From an uncultured Spirochaetales bacterium (GTDB lineage: Bacteria > UBP6 > UBA1177), in contig CACZFE010000015.1 of assembly GCA_902780365.1 (NCBI GenBank), forward strand, positions 1-17,496: DNA of 17,496 bases. Reading direction: 5' to 3'. Of this stretch, positions 1 to 6,347 are shown in pieces (within the stretch, counting starts at the first letter, position 1; each line of letters begins with the position of its first letter). Position numbers and translations under genes: made by a program. The notes under the pieces are model-generated. The model worked only from the letters and a program-made list of their open reading frames with translations. It did not search any database and was not told the DNA's origin.

Positions 1-219
1 CTCCTTAAAAACCGCGATTATTCGGGCATGGTAGCCTACGCGATATCGGATGAAACAGCGGTTTCCAAATTCCTCAAAGGCGAGATAAAAGTCAGAGGGA
101 TACACCGTACCGTGCAGGCCGCAACAGAAAGATTCAGCTGTCAGAAAGCACCTCAAAATATCGAAGAAATATCGGAATTCATTAAAGAAATAGAAAATTT
201 CACAGAAAAAGTGCTGTGA
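1..219 (+). CDS. dxr: 1-deoxy-D-xylulose 5-phosphate reductoisomerase, C-terminal fragment
   Basis: This is the last 72 codons of a gene whose start lies left of the window; the frame is open from base 1 to a TGA at 217-219. The stretch reading YAISDETAVSKFL followed by KVRGIHRTVQAAT corresponds to the conserved C-terminal helical part of Dxr, usually LNAANEVAVxAFL and then a DIxxVI segment. Dxr converts DXP to MEP in the non-mevalonate isoprenoid pathway. The usual NAANE sequence reads AISDE here, so the match is moderate. ispG, a later enzyme of the same pathway, lies at 7054-8127, which makes the assignment more plausible but proves nothing. The catalytic part is outside the window. Some other protein with a similar helical tail is possible. 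Confidence 0.55.
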   Translation, partial: LLKNRDYSGMVAYAISDETAVSKFLKGEIKVRGIHRTVQAATERFSCQKAPQNIEEISEFIKEIENFTEKVL

Positions 220-244
220 ACGCCTATTGTTCCCGGGTTAGCGG

Positions 245-310
245 ATGATATTCAAATCAAAATACATTACGCCGGAAGGTTTCGACGACATCGTTATGGA
301 ATCGGACAGA
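245..310 (+). pseudogene. Remnant of the 5' end of an Ogt/Ada-type methylated-DNA-protein-cysteine methyltransferase gene
   Basis: From the ATG at 245 about 22 codons read MIFKSKYITPEGFDDIVMES, a recognisable N-terminus of the Ogt branch in which a TPxGFxDxxMxSDGExLTGLWF opening is common. After the SD at about codon 21 the similarity stops: RNQILLIE replaces the expected GExLTGLWF. The frame then runs through the opposite-strand DUF805 gene, where its sequence looks like noise. None of the methyltransferase core, including the PCHR active-site motif, is present. I read this as a gene truncated by a deletion or recombination whose breakpoint lies about 10 bases before the DUF805 stop codon. 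Identification from about 20 residues is tentative. Confidence 0.45.
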
Positions 311-319
311 AATCAAATC

Positions 320-685
320 TTACTGATTGAAATTTTCATTTTGAGGATCGGGGCCGTACTGATTCGGTCCGACTTCGCCCATCTGAAGCGTCCATACTGT
401 AAAAATAATCCCACCTATTCCGGGGATAAAATTGACAAACCAGTATTTGCCCGATTTTCCGATGTCGTGAAGTCTGCGCCAGGATACTGCCAGGCCAGGG
501 CATGCCATTGCAAGATACCACAAATAAAGGAAAATTTTGCTGCCAAGCGCTGCGGATACCTTCATAAGAATGATCATTACAACAAGGTTGAACAAACAAA
601 AATACCAGTACTCGCTCCGCCCCGCACGGCCATGGAAATTTGCATAGTTTAAAAAACACTTTTTTAAGGCTTCAAAAATATTCAT
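320..685 (-). CDS. DUF805 family small inner-membrane protein
   Basis: The protein has 121 residues. DUF805 hallmarks are visible in order: FHGRAGRSEYWYF near residue 18 (family FxGRxxRxEFW), two or three hydrophobic segments between about residues 25 and 95, the central WRRLHDIGKSGKYWF, and a closing GPNQYGPDP. Members (YhaH/YhaI type) are small membrane proteins of uncertain function. The start ATG is preceded on the minus strand by GGAGA at a good distance. The gene diverges from radA, and its 3' end touches the decayed ogt fragment. The long opposite-strand frame over it has no family resemblance and is rejected. Confidence 0.88.
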   Translation of the reverse strand: MNIFEALKKCFLNYANFHGRAGRSEYWYFCLFNLVVMIILMKVSAALGSKIFLYLWYLAMACPGLAVSWRRLHDIGKSGKYWFVNFIPGIGGIIFTVWTLQMGEVGPNQYGPDPQNENFNQ

Positions 686-713
686 GACTGAATCTCCGTT
701 TCAACTGAATATC

Positions 714-755
714 AAAAAACTTCGCTATTTTAGGCATTTCCGAGGGCACTGACAA
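714..755 (-). promoter_or_regulatory. Sigma-70-type promoter for the DUF805 gene
   Basis: On the minus strand TTGTCA (750-755) and TAAAAT (727-732) are separated by 17 bases. Seven bases after the -10 box lies a T6 run (714-719) followed by GA, so the run sits at about +1. The -35 box overlaps a small inverted repeat, GACAA-4-TTGTC, at 751-764. Confidence 0.6.
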
Positions 756-770
756 GTTTTTGTCCTGACC

Positions 771-811
771 TTGTTTTGAACTCTTTTTCTGCTATACTCC
801 ACCGTTTTTTG
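771..811 (+). promoter_or_regulatory. Promoter for radA
   Basis: TTGTTT (771-776), 16 bases, TATACT (793-798), then CCACCG and a T6 run with G (805-811). This is the same layout as upstream of 2312 and 6348. Its -35 box lies only 15 bases from the -35 of the divergent DUF805 promoter, so the two promoters are back to back. Confidence 0.5.
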
Positions 812-832
812 AGACTAAAAAACGAGGTCAAA

Positions 833-2224
833 ATGGTAAAGAAAAGAACTTCTTTCGTCTGCACGAACTGCTCATACACGACTCCGAAATGGATGGGAAG
901 ATGCCCCGAATGCGGAGAGTGGAATTCCTTGGTTGAAAAGGACGAAACTGTCGCTCCTGAAGAGAACCACAGGCTTTTCGCGACTTCTCCCGACGCGGTA
1001 TATACCCACATTTCCGAGGTCAAAAGCGTTGACAACGAAAGAGTGAAAACCGGATACAAGGAACTCGACAGGATCCTGGGCGGCGGCGTTGTAAAAGGAA
1101 GCTACAACCTTATCAGCGGCCATCCGGGAGTCGGAAAATCGACACTCATGCTCCAGACTGCGCTCGAACTTTCGAAGCAGTGCAAAGTGCTCTATCTTTC
1201 GGCGGAAGAGAGCGTTTCGCAGGTCAAGATCCGCTTTGAAAGGCTCGCCGGCAAAAAGGGTTGCGGAAGCCTTTTTCTTTCCAACGAAAGTAACCTTGAC
1301 AAACTCCGTGCGAAACTTGAGGAAGAGGATTTCGACATACTTTTCTGCGACTCGATCCAGTCGGTATATTCGCCGTCAGTCCTGGGGATCCCCGGTTCCG
1401 TGAGCCAGATCAAAGAGTGCGCCGTCAGACTTCTCGAAACGGCGAAAAGAAAGAACATCACGGTTTTTGTCGTCGGGCACGTCACAAAAAACGGCGAGAT
1501 CGCAGGTCCCATGCTGCTTGAACACATGGTCGATTCGGTACTTATTTTCGAAGGCGATCCATCGCTCGGATACAGGGTCCTGCGCTGCTCTAAAAACCGT
1601 TTCGGAGCAACTGACGAAATCGGGATTTTCACGATGACATCGAACGGACTCACCGAAGTCGAAAATCCGAGCCAGTTTTTTCTTTCCGACAACTTAGGCT
1701 CGATCTCAGGCTCGGCAAGAGCGCTTGTTCTCGAAGGGACCCGCCCGTTTCTGATCGAAGTCCAGTCGCTCGTCACAAACTCGAATCTGCCGCAGCCGCG
1801 CCGCGTAGTTACAGGGATCGACAGCGGAAGACTCGCAATGATCTGCGCGATCCTCGAAAAAAGATGCGACATATACTTCTCGAATTTCGATATTTTCGTA
1901 AACGTTGTCGGCGGTCTTAAAATCAAAACTCCCTGCGTCGATTTGCCTCTTGCAGCCTCGCTTTTCTCGTCGGTTTTAAACCTTTCGCTTCCTGTTGACT
2001 GGGCTTTTGTTGGTGAGATCGGTCTCGGCGGCGAAGTGCGCGAAGTTCCGGGGCTCGACATCATGCTGAAAGAAGGGGCAAGACTCGGTTTAAGCAAAAT
2101 TTTCGCGCCGGTCGAACGCGGCAACAAAGAGAAAAAATACTCAGGCAAAGCAGAAATAGTCAGGATCTCCCACATTGACGAAATCAGGGAGCATATCGCT
2201 TCGACAAATATTTTCGACAGGTGA
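833..2224 (+). CDS. radA: DNA repair protein RadA
   Basis: The protein has 463 residues, the usual RadA length. RadA/Sms is a RecA-like, DnaB-type ATPase that drives branch migration during recombinational repair. Domains in order: an N-terminal zinc finger with Cys10, Cys13, Cys24 and Cys27; a RecA-fold ATPase with Walker A GHPGVGKST at 96-104 and a Walker-B-like DILFCDS near 168; the diagnostic RadA motif KNRFG at 254-258; and a C-terminal Lon-protease-like domain from about 285, with VDLPLAASLFSS and FVGEIGLGGEVREVPG. I chose the ATG at 833, because GAGGT ends four bases before it and the zinc finger begins ten codons later. An in-frame extension to 776 overlaps the promoter and is rejected. 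The residue after the first Walker glycine is His, where Glu or Asp is more common. Confidence 0.97.
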   Translation: MVKKRTSFVCTNCSYTTPKWMGRCPECGEWNSLVEKDETVAPEENHRLFATSPDAVYTHISEVKSVDNERVKTGYKELDRILGGGVVKGSYNLISGHPGVGKSTLMLQTALELSKQCKVLYLSAEESVSQVKIRFERLAGKKGCGSLFLSNESNLDKLRAKLEEEDFDILFCDSIQSVYSPSVLGIPGSVSQIKECAVRLLETAKRKNITVFVVGHVTKNGEIAGPMLLEHMVDSVLIFEGDPSLGYRVLRCSKNRFGATDEIGIFTMTSNGLTEVENPSQFFLSDNLGSISGSARALVLEGTRPFLIEVQSLVTNSNLPQPRRVVTGIDSGRLAMICAILEKRCDIYFSNFDIFVNVVGGLKIKTPCVDLPLAASLFSSVLNLSLPVDWAFVGEIGLGGEVREVPGLDIMLKEGARLGLSKIFAPVERGNKEKKYSGKAEIVRISHIDEIREHIASTNIFDR

Positions 2225-2240
2225 TTTTCGCCCTCTTTTT

Positions 2241-2282
2241 TTGCCTTTTTTCATGTTTTCCTTAGAATCGCTCGTTTTTTGG
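2241..2282 (+). promoter_or_regulatory. Promoter for the 2312-4887 operon
   Basis: TTGCCT (2241-2246), 16 bases, TAGAAT (2263-2268), then CGCTCG and a T6 run followed by GG (2275-2282). A T-rich tract just upstream (2235-2250) could also help end radA transcription, but there is no clear hairpin. Confidence 0.5.
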
Positions 2283-2311
2283 AAACGAATTTGTTTTTTT
2301 ATGAGGTTAAA

Positions 2312-2899
2312 ATGAAAAGATTTTTTGTGTTTTTCGCTTTGTTATTTGTGATTTTCAGCCTTTTTGCCGAAGAAGACAGCTCCCAGGACGAAAATGCCTG
2401 CGATTACGCAAGAAAAGCCGGCGATATTGAAGTCTGGCAGAAATATCTTGAAAAATTTCCTGAAGGGAAATGCGCTTTCGAGGCTGAAAGCGAAATCGAA
2501 AAACTGAAAAACGAAAATCCGGCATCTGAACAACCGGCAAATCCGCCTGCTGAAGAAGAAAAAACAGAGAAGGAACCGGAGCCGACCTACATCGTTCTGA
2601 CACAGGAACCGGTTCGTTACTACCGTCCCTACAAAGCTGCCGGAATATCAATGCTTGTAGTCGGACTGGCAGCCGATGTCGCAGGCGGAATAACTTATTA
2701 CACCGGCTGGTTCAAAGATGATTCCAAAATGATGCTCGGCGGCCTTATAACAAGCATTGTCGGAGTTCCTATCTGGATCACGGGAGCGGTTTTGATCGGC
2801 ATAAGAAAACCGATGCCAAGTAAAAACGTGGAAGTCAGCCACCTCTCTGTAGCTCCGACTAAAGGCGGCGCTTACGCTTCATTCGGATTGAATTTCTAG
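2312..2899 (+). CDS. Exported protein with half-TPR-like motif and two hydrophobic segments
   Basis: The protein has 195 residues; I do not recognise it as a named family. What can be seen: a signal peptide at residues 1-19 ending LFA before an acidic start; a motif around residues 30-66, with Cys30 and Cys54, of the form YARKAGDIEVWQKYLEKFP, resembling the half-TPR repeats (W-x2-YL-x2-FP...A-x-E) found in envelope and caspase-associated proteins; a Pro/Glu-rich linker at 70-92; two hydrophobic segments at about 108-130 and 142-164; and a C-terminus ending in Phe with SVAPTKGGAYASFGLNF, as in many outer-membrane or envelope proteins. The ATG at 2312 has GAGGT upstream; an earlier in-frame ATG at 2279 has none and lies on the predicted transcript start. 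It leads the operon with the U32 gene, 18 bases downstream. Confidence 0.8.
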   Translation: MKRFFVFFALLFVIFSLFAEEDSSQDENACDYARKAGDIEVWQKYLEKFPEGKCAFEAESEIEKLKNENPASEQPANPPAEEEKTEKEPEPTYIVLTQEPVRYYRPYKAAGISMLVVGLAADVAGGITYYTGWFKDDSKMMLGGLITSIVGVPIWITGAVLIGIRKPMPSKNVEVSHLSVAPTKGGAYASFGLNF

Positions 2900-2917
2900 T
2901 GTTTTAGAGGTGTTTTG

Positions 2918-4120
2918 ATGGCTGAACTTCTTGCTCCTGCAGGAAATCCCGAAAAGCTCGTCTGGGCCGATATTTACGGTGCAGATGCGATATATTTCGG
3001 TGTTGACAGGTTTTCACTGCGCTCTTTTGCAGGGAATTTCACTCTCGACGATGCCGCGAAAGCCCTTGAAAGGCTTCATAAAAACGGCAAAAAAGGCTAC
3101 ATAACCTTGAATATCTACCCCTACTCCGGCGAATATAAAGACTTGATAGAAACGGCGGGGAACCTTGCCGAATGCAATGCCGACGCGTTCATCGTGAGCG
3201 ATTTCGGCGTTATTACTGCACTCAAAAAAGCGGGTCTCAAAGTGCCGCTCCACATTTCGACGCAGGCAAACACAGTTTCATGGGAAACCGTGAACGCATA
3301 TTACGATTACGGCGCAAAACGAGTAAATCTTGCTCGCGAGCTTTCGTTTGAAAAAATCAAAGAGATCGCAGAGAACAAATACAAAGAAGCGGAAATAGAG
3401 GTTTTCGTCCACGGCGCGGTCTGTTTCAGCATGTCGGGCAGATGCGCAATTAGCGACTGGCTCACCGGAAGAAAGGCGAACCGCGGCGAATGCACGCATC
3501 CATGCCGCTGGAAATACGCAGTCGTCGAAGAAAAACGCGAAGGCGAATACATGCCGGTCGGTGAAGACGGACGCGGGACCTACATCTTCAACCCGAAAGA
3601 ACTCGCCCTTTTCGACTACATCTCTCCGCTCAAGGAACTCGGCGTGGATTCCTTCAAAATCGAAGGCAGAATGAAATCGATCCACTATGTCGCTTCTGTC
3701 GTTTCGCTTTACAGAAGGCTCCTTGACGGCGAAAACATCCCGCATGAAGAAATCGAAACGCTTCTCAACCGCGTCAAAAACAGAGGATATTCCACAGGCT
3801 TCATGAAAGGCGGAGTCACTCCCGACGACTACCAGATTGGCGGCGACGGCTCAAACTCCGAAGCCGAATTCGTGGCGAATATCACCGAAGAAAAAGAAAA
3901 CGGCTGCTGCATCGCAGAAGTCAGAAACCACATGGAAGGCAGCGAAACAGTTGAGATTCTCGAACCCAACGGCCATACAAGAACTTACAAGCTGCCGGAA
4001 ATACTCACTTTCACCGACGGAACGCAGGCGAAAGCAGCAAATCACTCGAAATTCGTCCTGCTTGAAGGTGATTTCATCCCCTACTCCATTTTGAGGAGAG
4101 TTGAAAATGGCGTGGCATAG
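2918..4120 (+). CDS. trhP: U32 family protein, TrhP-like (tRNA 5-hydroxyuridine synthesis)
   Basis: The protein has 400 residues. The N-terminus MAELLAPAGNPEKL and the U32 signature HGAVCFSMSGRCAISDW (166-182), followed by ANRGECTHPCRWKY (187-200), place it in the YegQ/YrrO branch of peptidase family U32. Those proteins make 5-hydroxyuridine at tRNA position 34 from prephenate rather than acting as proteases. Cys169, Cys176, Cys192 and Cys196 form the conserved cluster; in related U32 proteins such cysteines bind an iron-sulfur centre. It is somewhat shorter than E. coli YegQ (about 450 residues). Start: the ATG at 2918 has AGAGG seven bases upstream; a TTG one codon earlier is less likely. 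The DUF4911-like gene overlaps its end by 14 bases. An O-methyltransferase that could act on the same nucleoside lies at 6348. Confidence 0.88.
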   Translation: MAELLAPAGNPEKLVWADIYGADAIYFGVDRFSLRSFAGNFTLDDAAKALERLHKNGKKGYITLNIYPYSGEYKDLIETAGNLAECNADAFIVSDFGVITALKKAGLKVPLHISTQANTVSWETVNAYYDYGAKRVNLARELSFEKIKEIAENKYKEAEIEVFVHGAVCFSMSGRCAISDWLTGRKANRGECTHPCRWKYAVVEEKREGEYMPVGEDGRGTYIFNPKELALFDYISPLKELGVDSFKIEGRMKSIHYVASVVSLYRRLLDGENIPHEEIETLLNRVKNRGYSTGFMKGGVTPDDYQIGGDGSNSEAEFVANITEEKENGCCIAEVRNHMEGSETVEILEPNGHTRTYKLPEILTFTDGTQAKAANHSKFVLLEGDFIPYSILRRVENGVA

Positions 4121-4319
4121 AGTGATAAAAATGACGGCGAAAGACAATTTTTACTTTCATTTTACGATCGAAAGCCACGAAAATCTGGGACTTATTTCGA
4201 CGATCGAGAAAAAGGACGGAGTTTTGACGCTCGACTGCTTCACGACGATGGAAAGTTCAAGATATTTCGACCGCGTTATCGAATCGGTTTTAAGGGAAAT
4301 AAGGAAAAGCCATGAGTAA
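4107..4319 (+). CDS. DUF4911-like small protein
   Basis: The protein has 70 residues, soluble, with no signal peptide. The segment DNFYFHFTIESHENLGLISTI followed by a KDGVLTLD strand resembles DUF4911, a short deltaproteobacterial family of unknown function (consensus roughly FLKFILEAYENLAxVxTVD). The ATG at 4107 has GAGGAG eight bases upstream and overlaps the U32 gene by 14 bases. The stop overlaps the start of the next gene by 8 bases, so translation is probably coupled on both sides. The arrangement suggests a helper or regulatory role for the U32 enzyme, but no function is known. The family assignment is from memory of the pattern and is moderate. Confidence 0.65.
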   Translation: MAWHRVIKMTAKDNFYFHFTIESHENLGLISTIEKKDGVLTLDCFTTMESSRYFDRVIESVLREIRKSHE

Positions 4320-4887
4320 AAAGATCTTCGTTTTGATATTCATCGCCCTTTTTTCCGCGAATCTCCACGCAGTTCTCAACGACAGGATCTCAGACAACAA
4401 AGTGCCTTCGCTTTCAATCATGGTTTCGCTTGAGGAATCGAATTTCCTCTACAACGCGCCGCTGATAAAATATTTAAACCTCGATTTCGGCCTCATGGTG
4501 AACCGCTTTCAGAATCCCGGTCTCAAATTCGGCATCGACTGGCAGTGGATCGACAGCGAGCATGTCGCCGGACTGCTGAAAATTGACGGGATTTTCCTTA
4601 CAAACCGAAAGTTCAACCGAATATTTTTAGGCGGCGAAGCAGGAGCCACAATTTCAGCCGGAATAAAAGTTTCCGGTTTCCGCGGCGAAATTCTGACTAT
4701 CGTGACAGCCGATCCGACTGAAACTTCTGATCCGAGAGTTGCGTTGGAACTCAGGCTCGGAGCCTACATCTCGCCGCATGATTCGGTCAACATCTACCTT
4801 GCTCCGGCAGCCGGAAGATATTTTGTCGAACGGAATCATTTCTACTTCAACCTTATTCTTTCGACCGAAGTTTTCCTCTGGCAATAA
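4312..4887 (+). CDS. Exported beta-rich protein, possibly outer-membrane
   Basis: The protein has 191 residues; no named family recognised. Residues 1-20 form a signal peptide (KK, then a hydrophobic core, ending in NLHA). The mature part is dominated by alternating hydrophobic/polar strands with Gly and aromatic residues (for example LNLDFGLMVNRF, AGLLKIDGIFL, IFLGGEAGATISAG, ALELRLGAYI, HFYFNLILSTEVFLW), as in a small beta-barrel or periplasmic beta-sandwich. It ends LWQ rather than in a clean terminal Phe. The start ATG lies inside the end of the preceding gene, so it belongs to the same operon. Confidence 0.78.
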   Translation: MSKKIFVLIFIALFSANLHAVLNDRISDNKVPSLSIMVSLEESNFLYNAPLIKYLNLDFGLMVNRFQNPGLKFGIDWQWIDSEHVAGLLKIDGIFLTNRKFNRIFLGGEAGATISAGIKVSGFRGEILTIVTADPTETSDPRVALELRLGAYISPHDSVNIYLAPAAGRYFVERNHFYFNLILSTEVFLWQ

Positions 4888-4947
4888 TTTCCGGAATATT
4901 TTTTATATTTCAAATGTTTCTTTCGCGATGTTCATTTTTGGTGTGAA

Positions 4948-5499
4948 ATGGAAGAATTGCTTAAAACAAACTTAGACACGATTTTCAACTACGCCCTTTT
5001 CATCACAGGAAACCGCGAAAAGGCGCTCGACCTCATGCAGGATACTATCGTGACAGTCCTTTCGAAGAAGCATCTCTACAGAGAGGAAGAGCATTTCAAA
5101 TCGTGGATCTTCAGGATCTTGAAGAACAATTTCATCAACAAAATCAAGCGCGATTCCATTTTGGGAGAGATTTCGTTCTCTGATTTCGCCAAAGATGACG
5201 ACAACGGCACGGTCATCGATTTTCCCGATACCGGAATTTCGCCCGACGAGCTGAGCGACCCGATTTTAAAGGAAAAAATCAGGGAAGCTTTTGAAAAAAT
5301 GCCTGAAGAATACCGCGAAGTCATCGTCATGATCCACATTGACGGACTTTCTTACGAAGAAACTGCCCAGACTCTCGAAATCCCCGTCGGAACGGTTATG
5401 AGCAGACTTCACCGCGGCAGGAACTTTCTGAAAAAAGCTCTCGGGAAAGAAGCGGAAGAATTACAGATTGTTGAAAAGAAGGATAGAAAAGATGCTTAA
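4948..5499 (+). CDS. ECF-type RNA polymerase sigma factor
   Basis: The protein has 183 residues. Region 2 covers about residues 8-72 (YALFITGNREKALDLMQDT, then FKSWIFRILKNNFINKIKR) and region 4 about 108-165, with the helix-turn-helix LSYEETAQTLEIPVGTVMSRL at about 134-154 and the RG exit typical of ECF factors. An acidic linker (81-105) separates them. It directs core RNA polymerase to a stress- or envelope-type regulon. Its 3' end overlaps the anti-sigma gene by 8 bases, so the pair is coexpressed. The ATG at 4948 has only a weak ribosome-binding site. The 60-bp upstream gap is AT-rich, with a possible TATATT (4904-4909) but no convincing -35. Confidence 0.95.
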   Translation: MEELLKTNLDTIFNYALFITGNREKALDLMQDTIVTVLSKKHLYREEEHFKSWIFRILKNNFINKIKRDSILGEISFSDFAKDDDNGTVIDFPDTGISPDELSDPILKEKIREAFEKMPEEYREVIVMIHIDGLSYEETAQTLEIPVGTVMSRLHRGRNFLKKALGKEAEELQIVEKKDRKDA

Positions 5500-6295
5500 A
5501 AAGTGTGATTTCAACGAACTTTTCATCGAGCAGTTCGCCGACAAGGAACTTGACTACCTTGAAAGTGCGGAAGTGGCGGCTCACATCAAAAGCTGCCCGC
5601 TTTGCCGCAAAAAATACGAGAATATTCTTCTCACAAAAAAGGCAAGCGAGGTTTTTGCCGAAAACGAAAAGCTTTCTTTGATCGAAAAAGAGGGTTTTTT
5701 GAGCCTTATAGAGCAGAAATCGAAGAAAAAGCGTCCGTTTATCGACTTTATAAAAAGCCTTTCTCAAAACCGCGCTGCAACTCTCGCCTTCTCATTTTTC
5801 TCTTTCGCATGCCTTGTTTTTGCGTTCGTTTTCTCGATTTCAGGTGTGGAAAAAGAGAATAACACCATCATAAACGAGATAATTTCAGTACACAATCAGG
5901 CTCTGCCTGACGAATTCGGCAACAGCACCGCGGCACAGGAGGAACTTAAGAAAGAATTCAAGACCGTAACTTTCTCTGAATTTACGAAAAGACCGAAAAT
6001 AAGCGGCAGATTCACATCCATCGCGGATAGGCCGGCGGCAAAAATCACACTCGACTCAAACGAGGACAATATCAAGGGAACCCTTTTCCTTTCAAAGCGA
6101 AACGAACAGCTTGAAAAACTTTTTTCTGAAAGCGACTGCCTCATTAAAAAAGATGACATCTGCAAGGCGCGCCACCGTAACGACAACGGAAAAGAACTCA
6201 TTTACTGGCAGAATTCAGGAAACAACTACCTCATGGTCTCCGACGAAAGCAACGCAGCCGCAAAAATGGTGAAACTCATAAACACCAACTTTTAA
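5492..6295 (+). CDS. Zinc-type (ZAS) anti-sigma factor, membrane-anchored
   Basis: The protein has 267 residues. The N-terminal cytoplasmic domain carries the zinc anti-sigma motif His31-x3-Cys35-x2-Cys38 after FADKELDYLESAEVAAH. A single transmembrane segment lies at about residues 95-117, leaving a periplasmic domain of about 150 residues that I do not recognise. The expected role is to hold the upstream ECF factor at the membrane and release it on an envelope signal. The ATG at 5492 has GAAGGA upstream; an in-frame TTG at 5468 would only lengthen the overlap. The sensory part includes SGRFTSIADRPAAKITLDS and ends with GNNYLMVSDESNAAAKMV. No protease gene for regulated cleavage is adjacent. 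Confidence 0.9.
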   Translation: MLKKCDFNELFIEQFADKELDYLESAEVAAHIKSCPLCRKKYENILLTKKASEVFAENEKLSLIEKEGFLSLIEQKSKKKRPFIDFIKSLSQNRAATLAFSFFSFACLVFAFVFSISGVEKENNTIINEIISVHNQALPDEFGNSTAAQEELKKEFKTVTFSEFTKRPKISGRFTSIADRPAAKITLDSNEDNIKGTLFLSKRNEQLEKLFSESDCLIKKDDICKARHRNDNGKELIYWQNSGNNYLMVSDESNAAAKMVKLINTNF

Positions 6296-6338
6296 TTGCA
6301 AAAATCAATATAGTGCCCTATAAATCTTCGTTTTTTGG
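6296..6338 (+). promoter_or_regulatory. Promoter for the O-methyltransferase gene
   Basis: TTGCAA (6296-6301), 17 bases, TATAAA (6319-6324), then TCTTCG, a T6 run and GG (6331-6338), leading directly into GGAGG of the ribosome-binding site. The -35 starts at the anti-sigma stop region, so the gene has its own promoter. Confidence 0.55.
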
Positions 6339-6347
6339 AGGTTTGGC

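Noticed and set aside
311..652. Continuation of the plus-strand frame starting at 245
   Set aside because: Beyond about codon 22 it is antisense to the well-supported DUF805 gene and its residues show no family pattern; only the first 22 codons look like real coding history.
1192..2175. Long minus-strand open frame opposite radA
   Set aside because: It is the antisense shadow of RadA, Ser/Pro-rich with no recognisable domain, while RadA itself is unambiguous.
4888..4947. ECF autoregulatory promoter (GGAAT at 4893 with a downstream CG element)
   Set aside because: The second element cannot be placed at the usual spacing with confidence.
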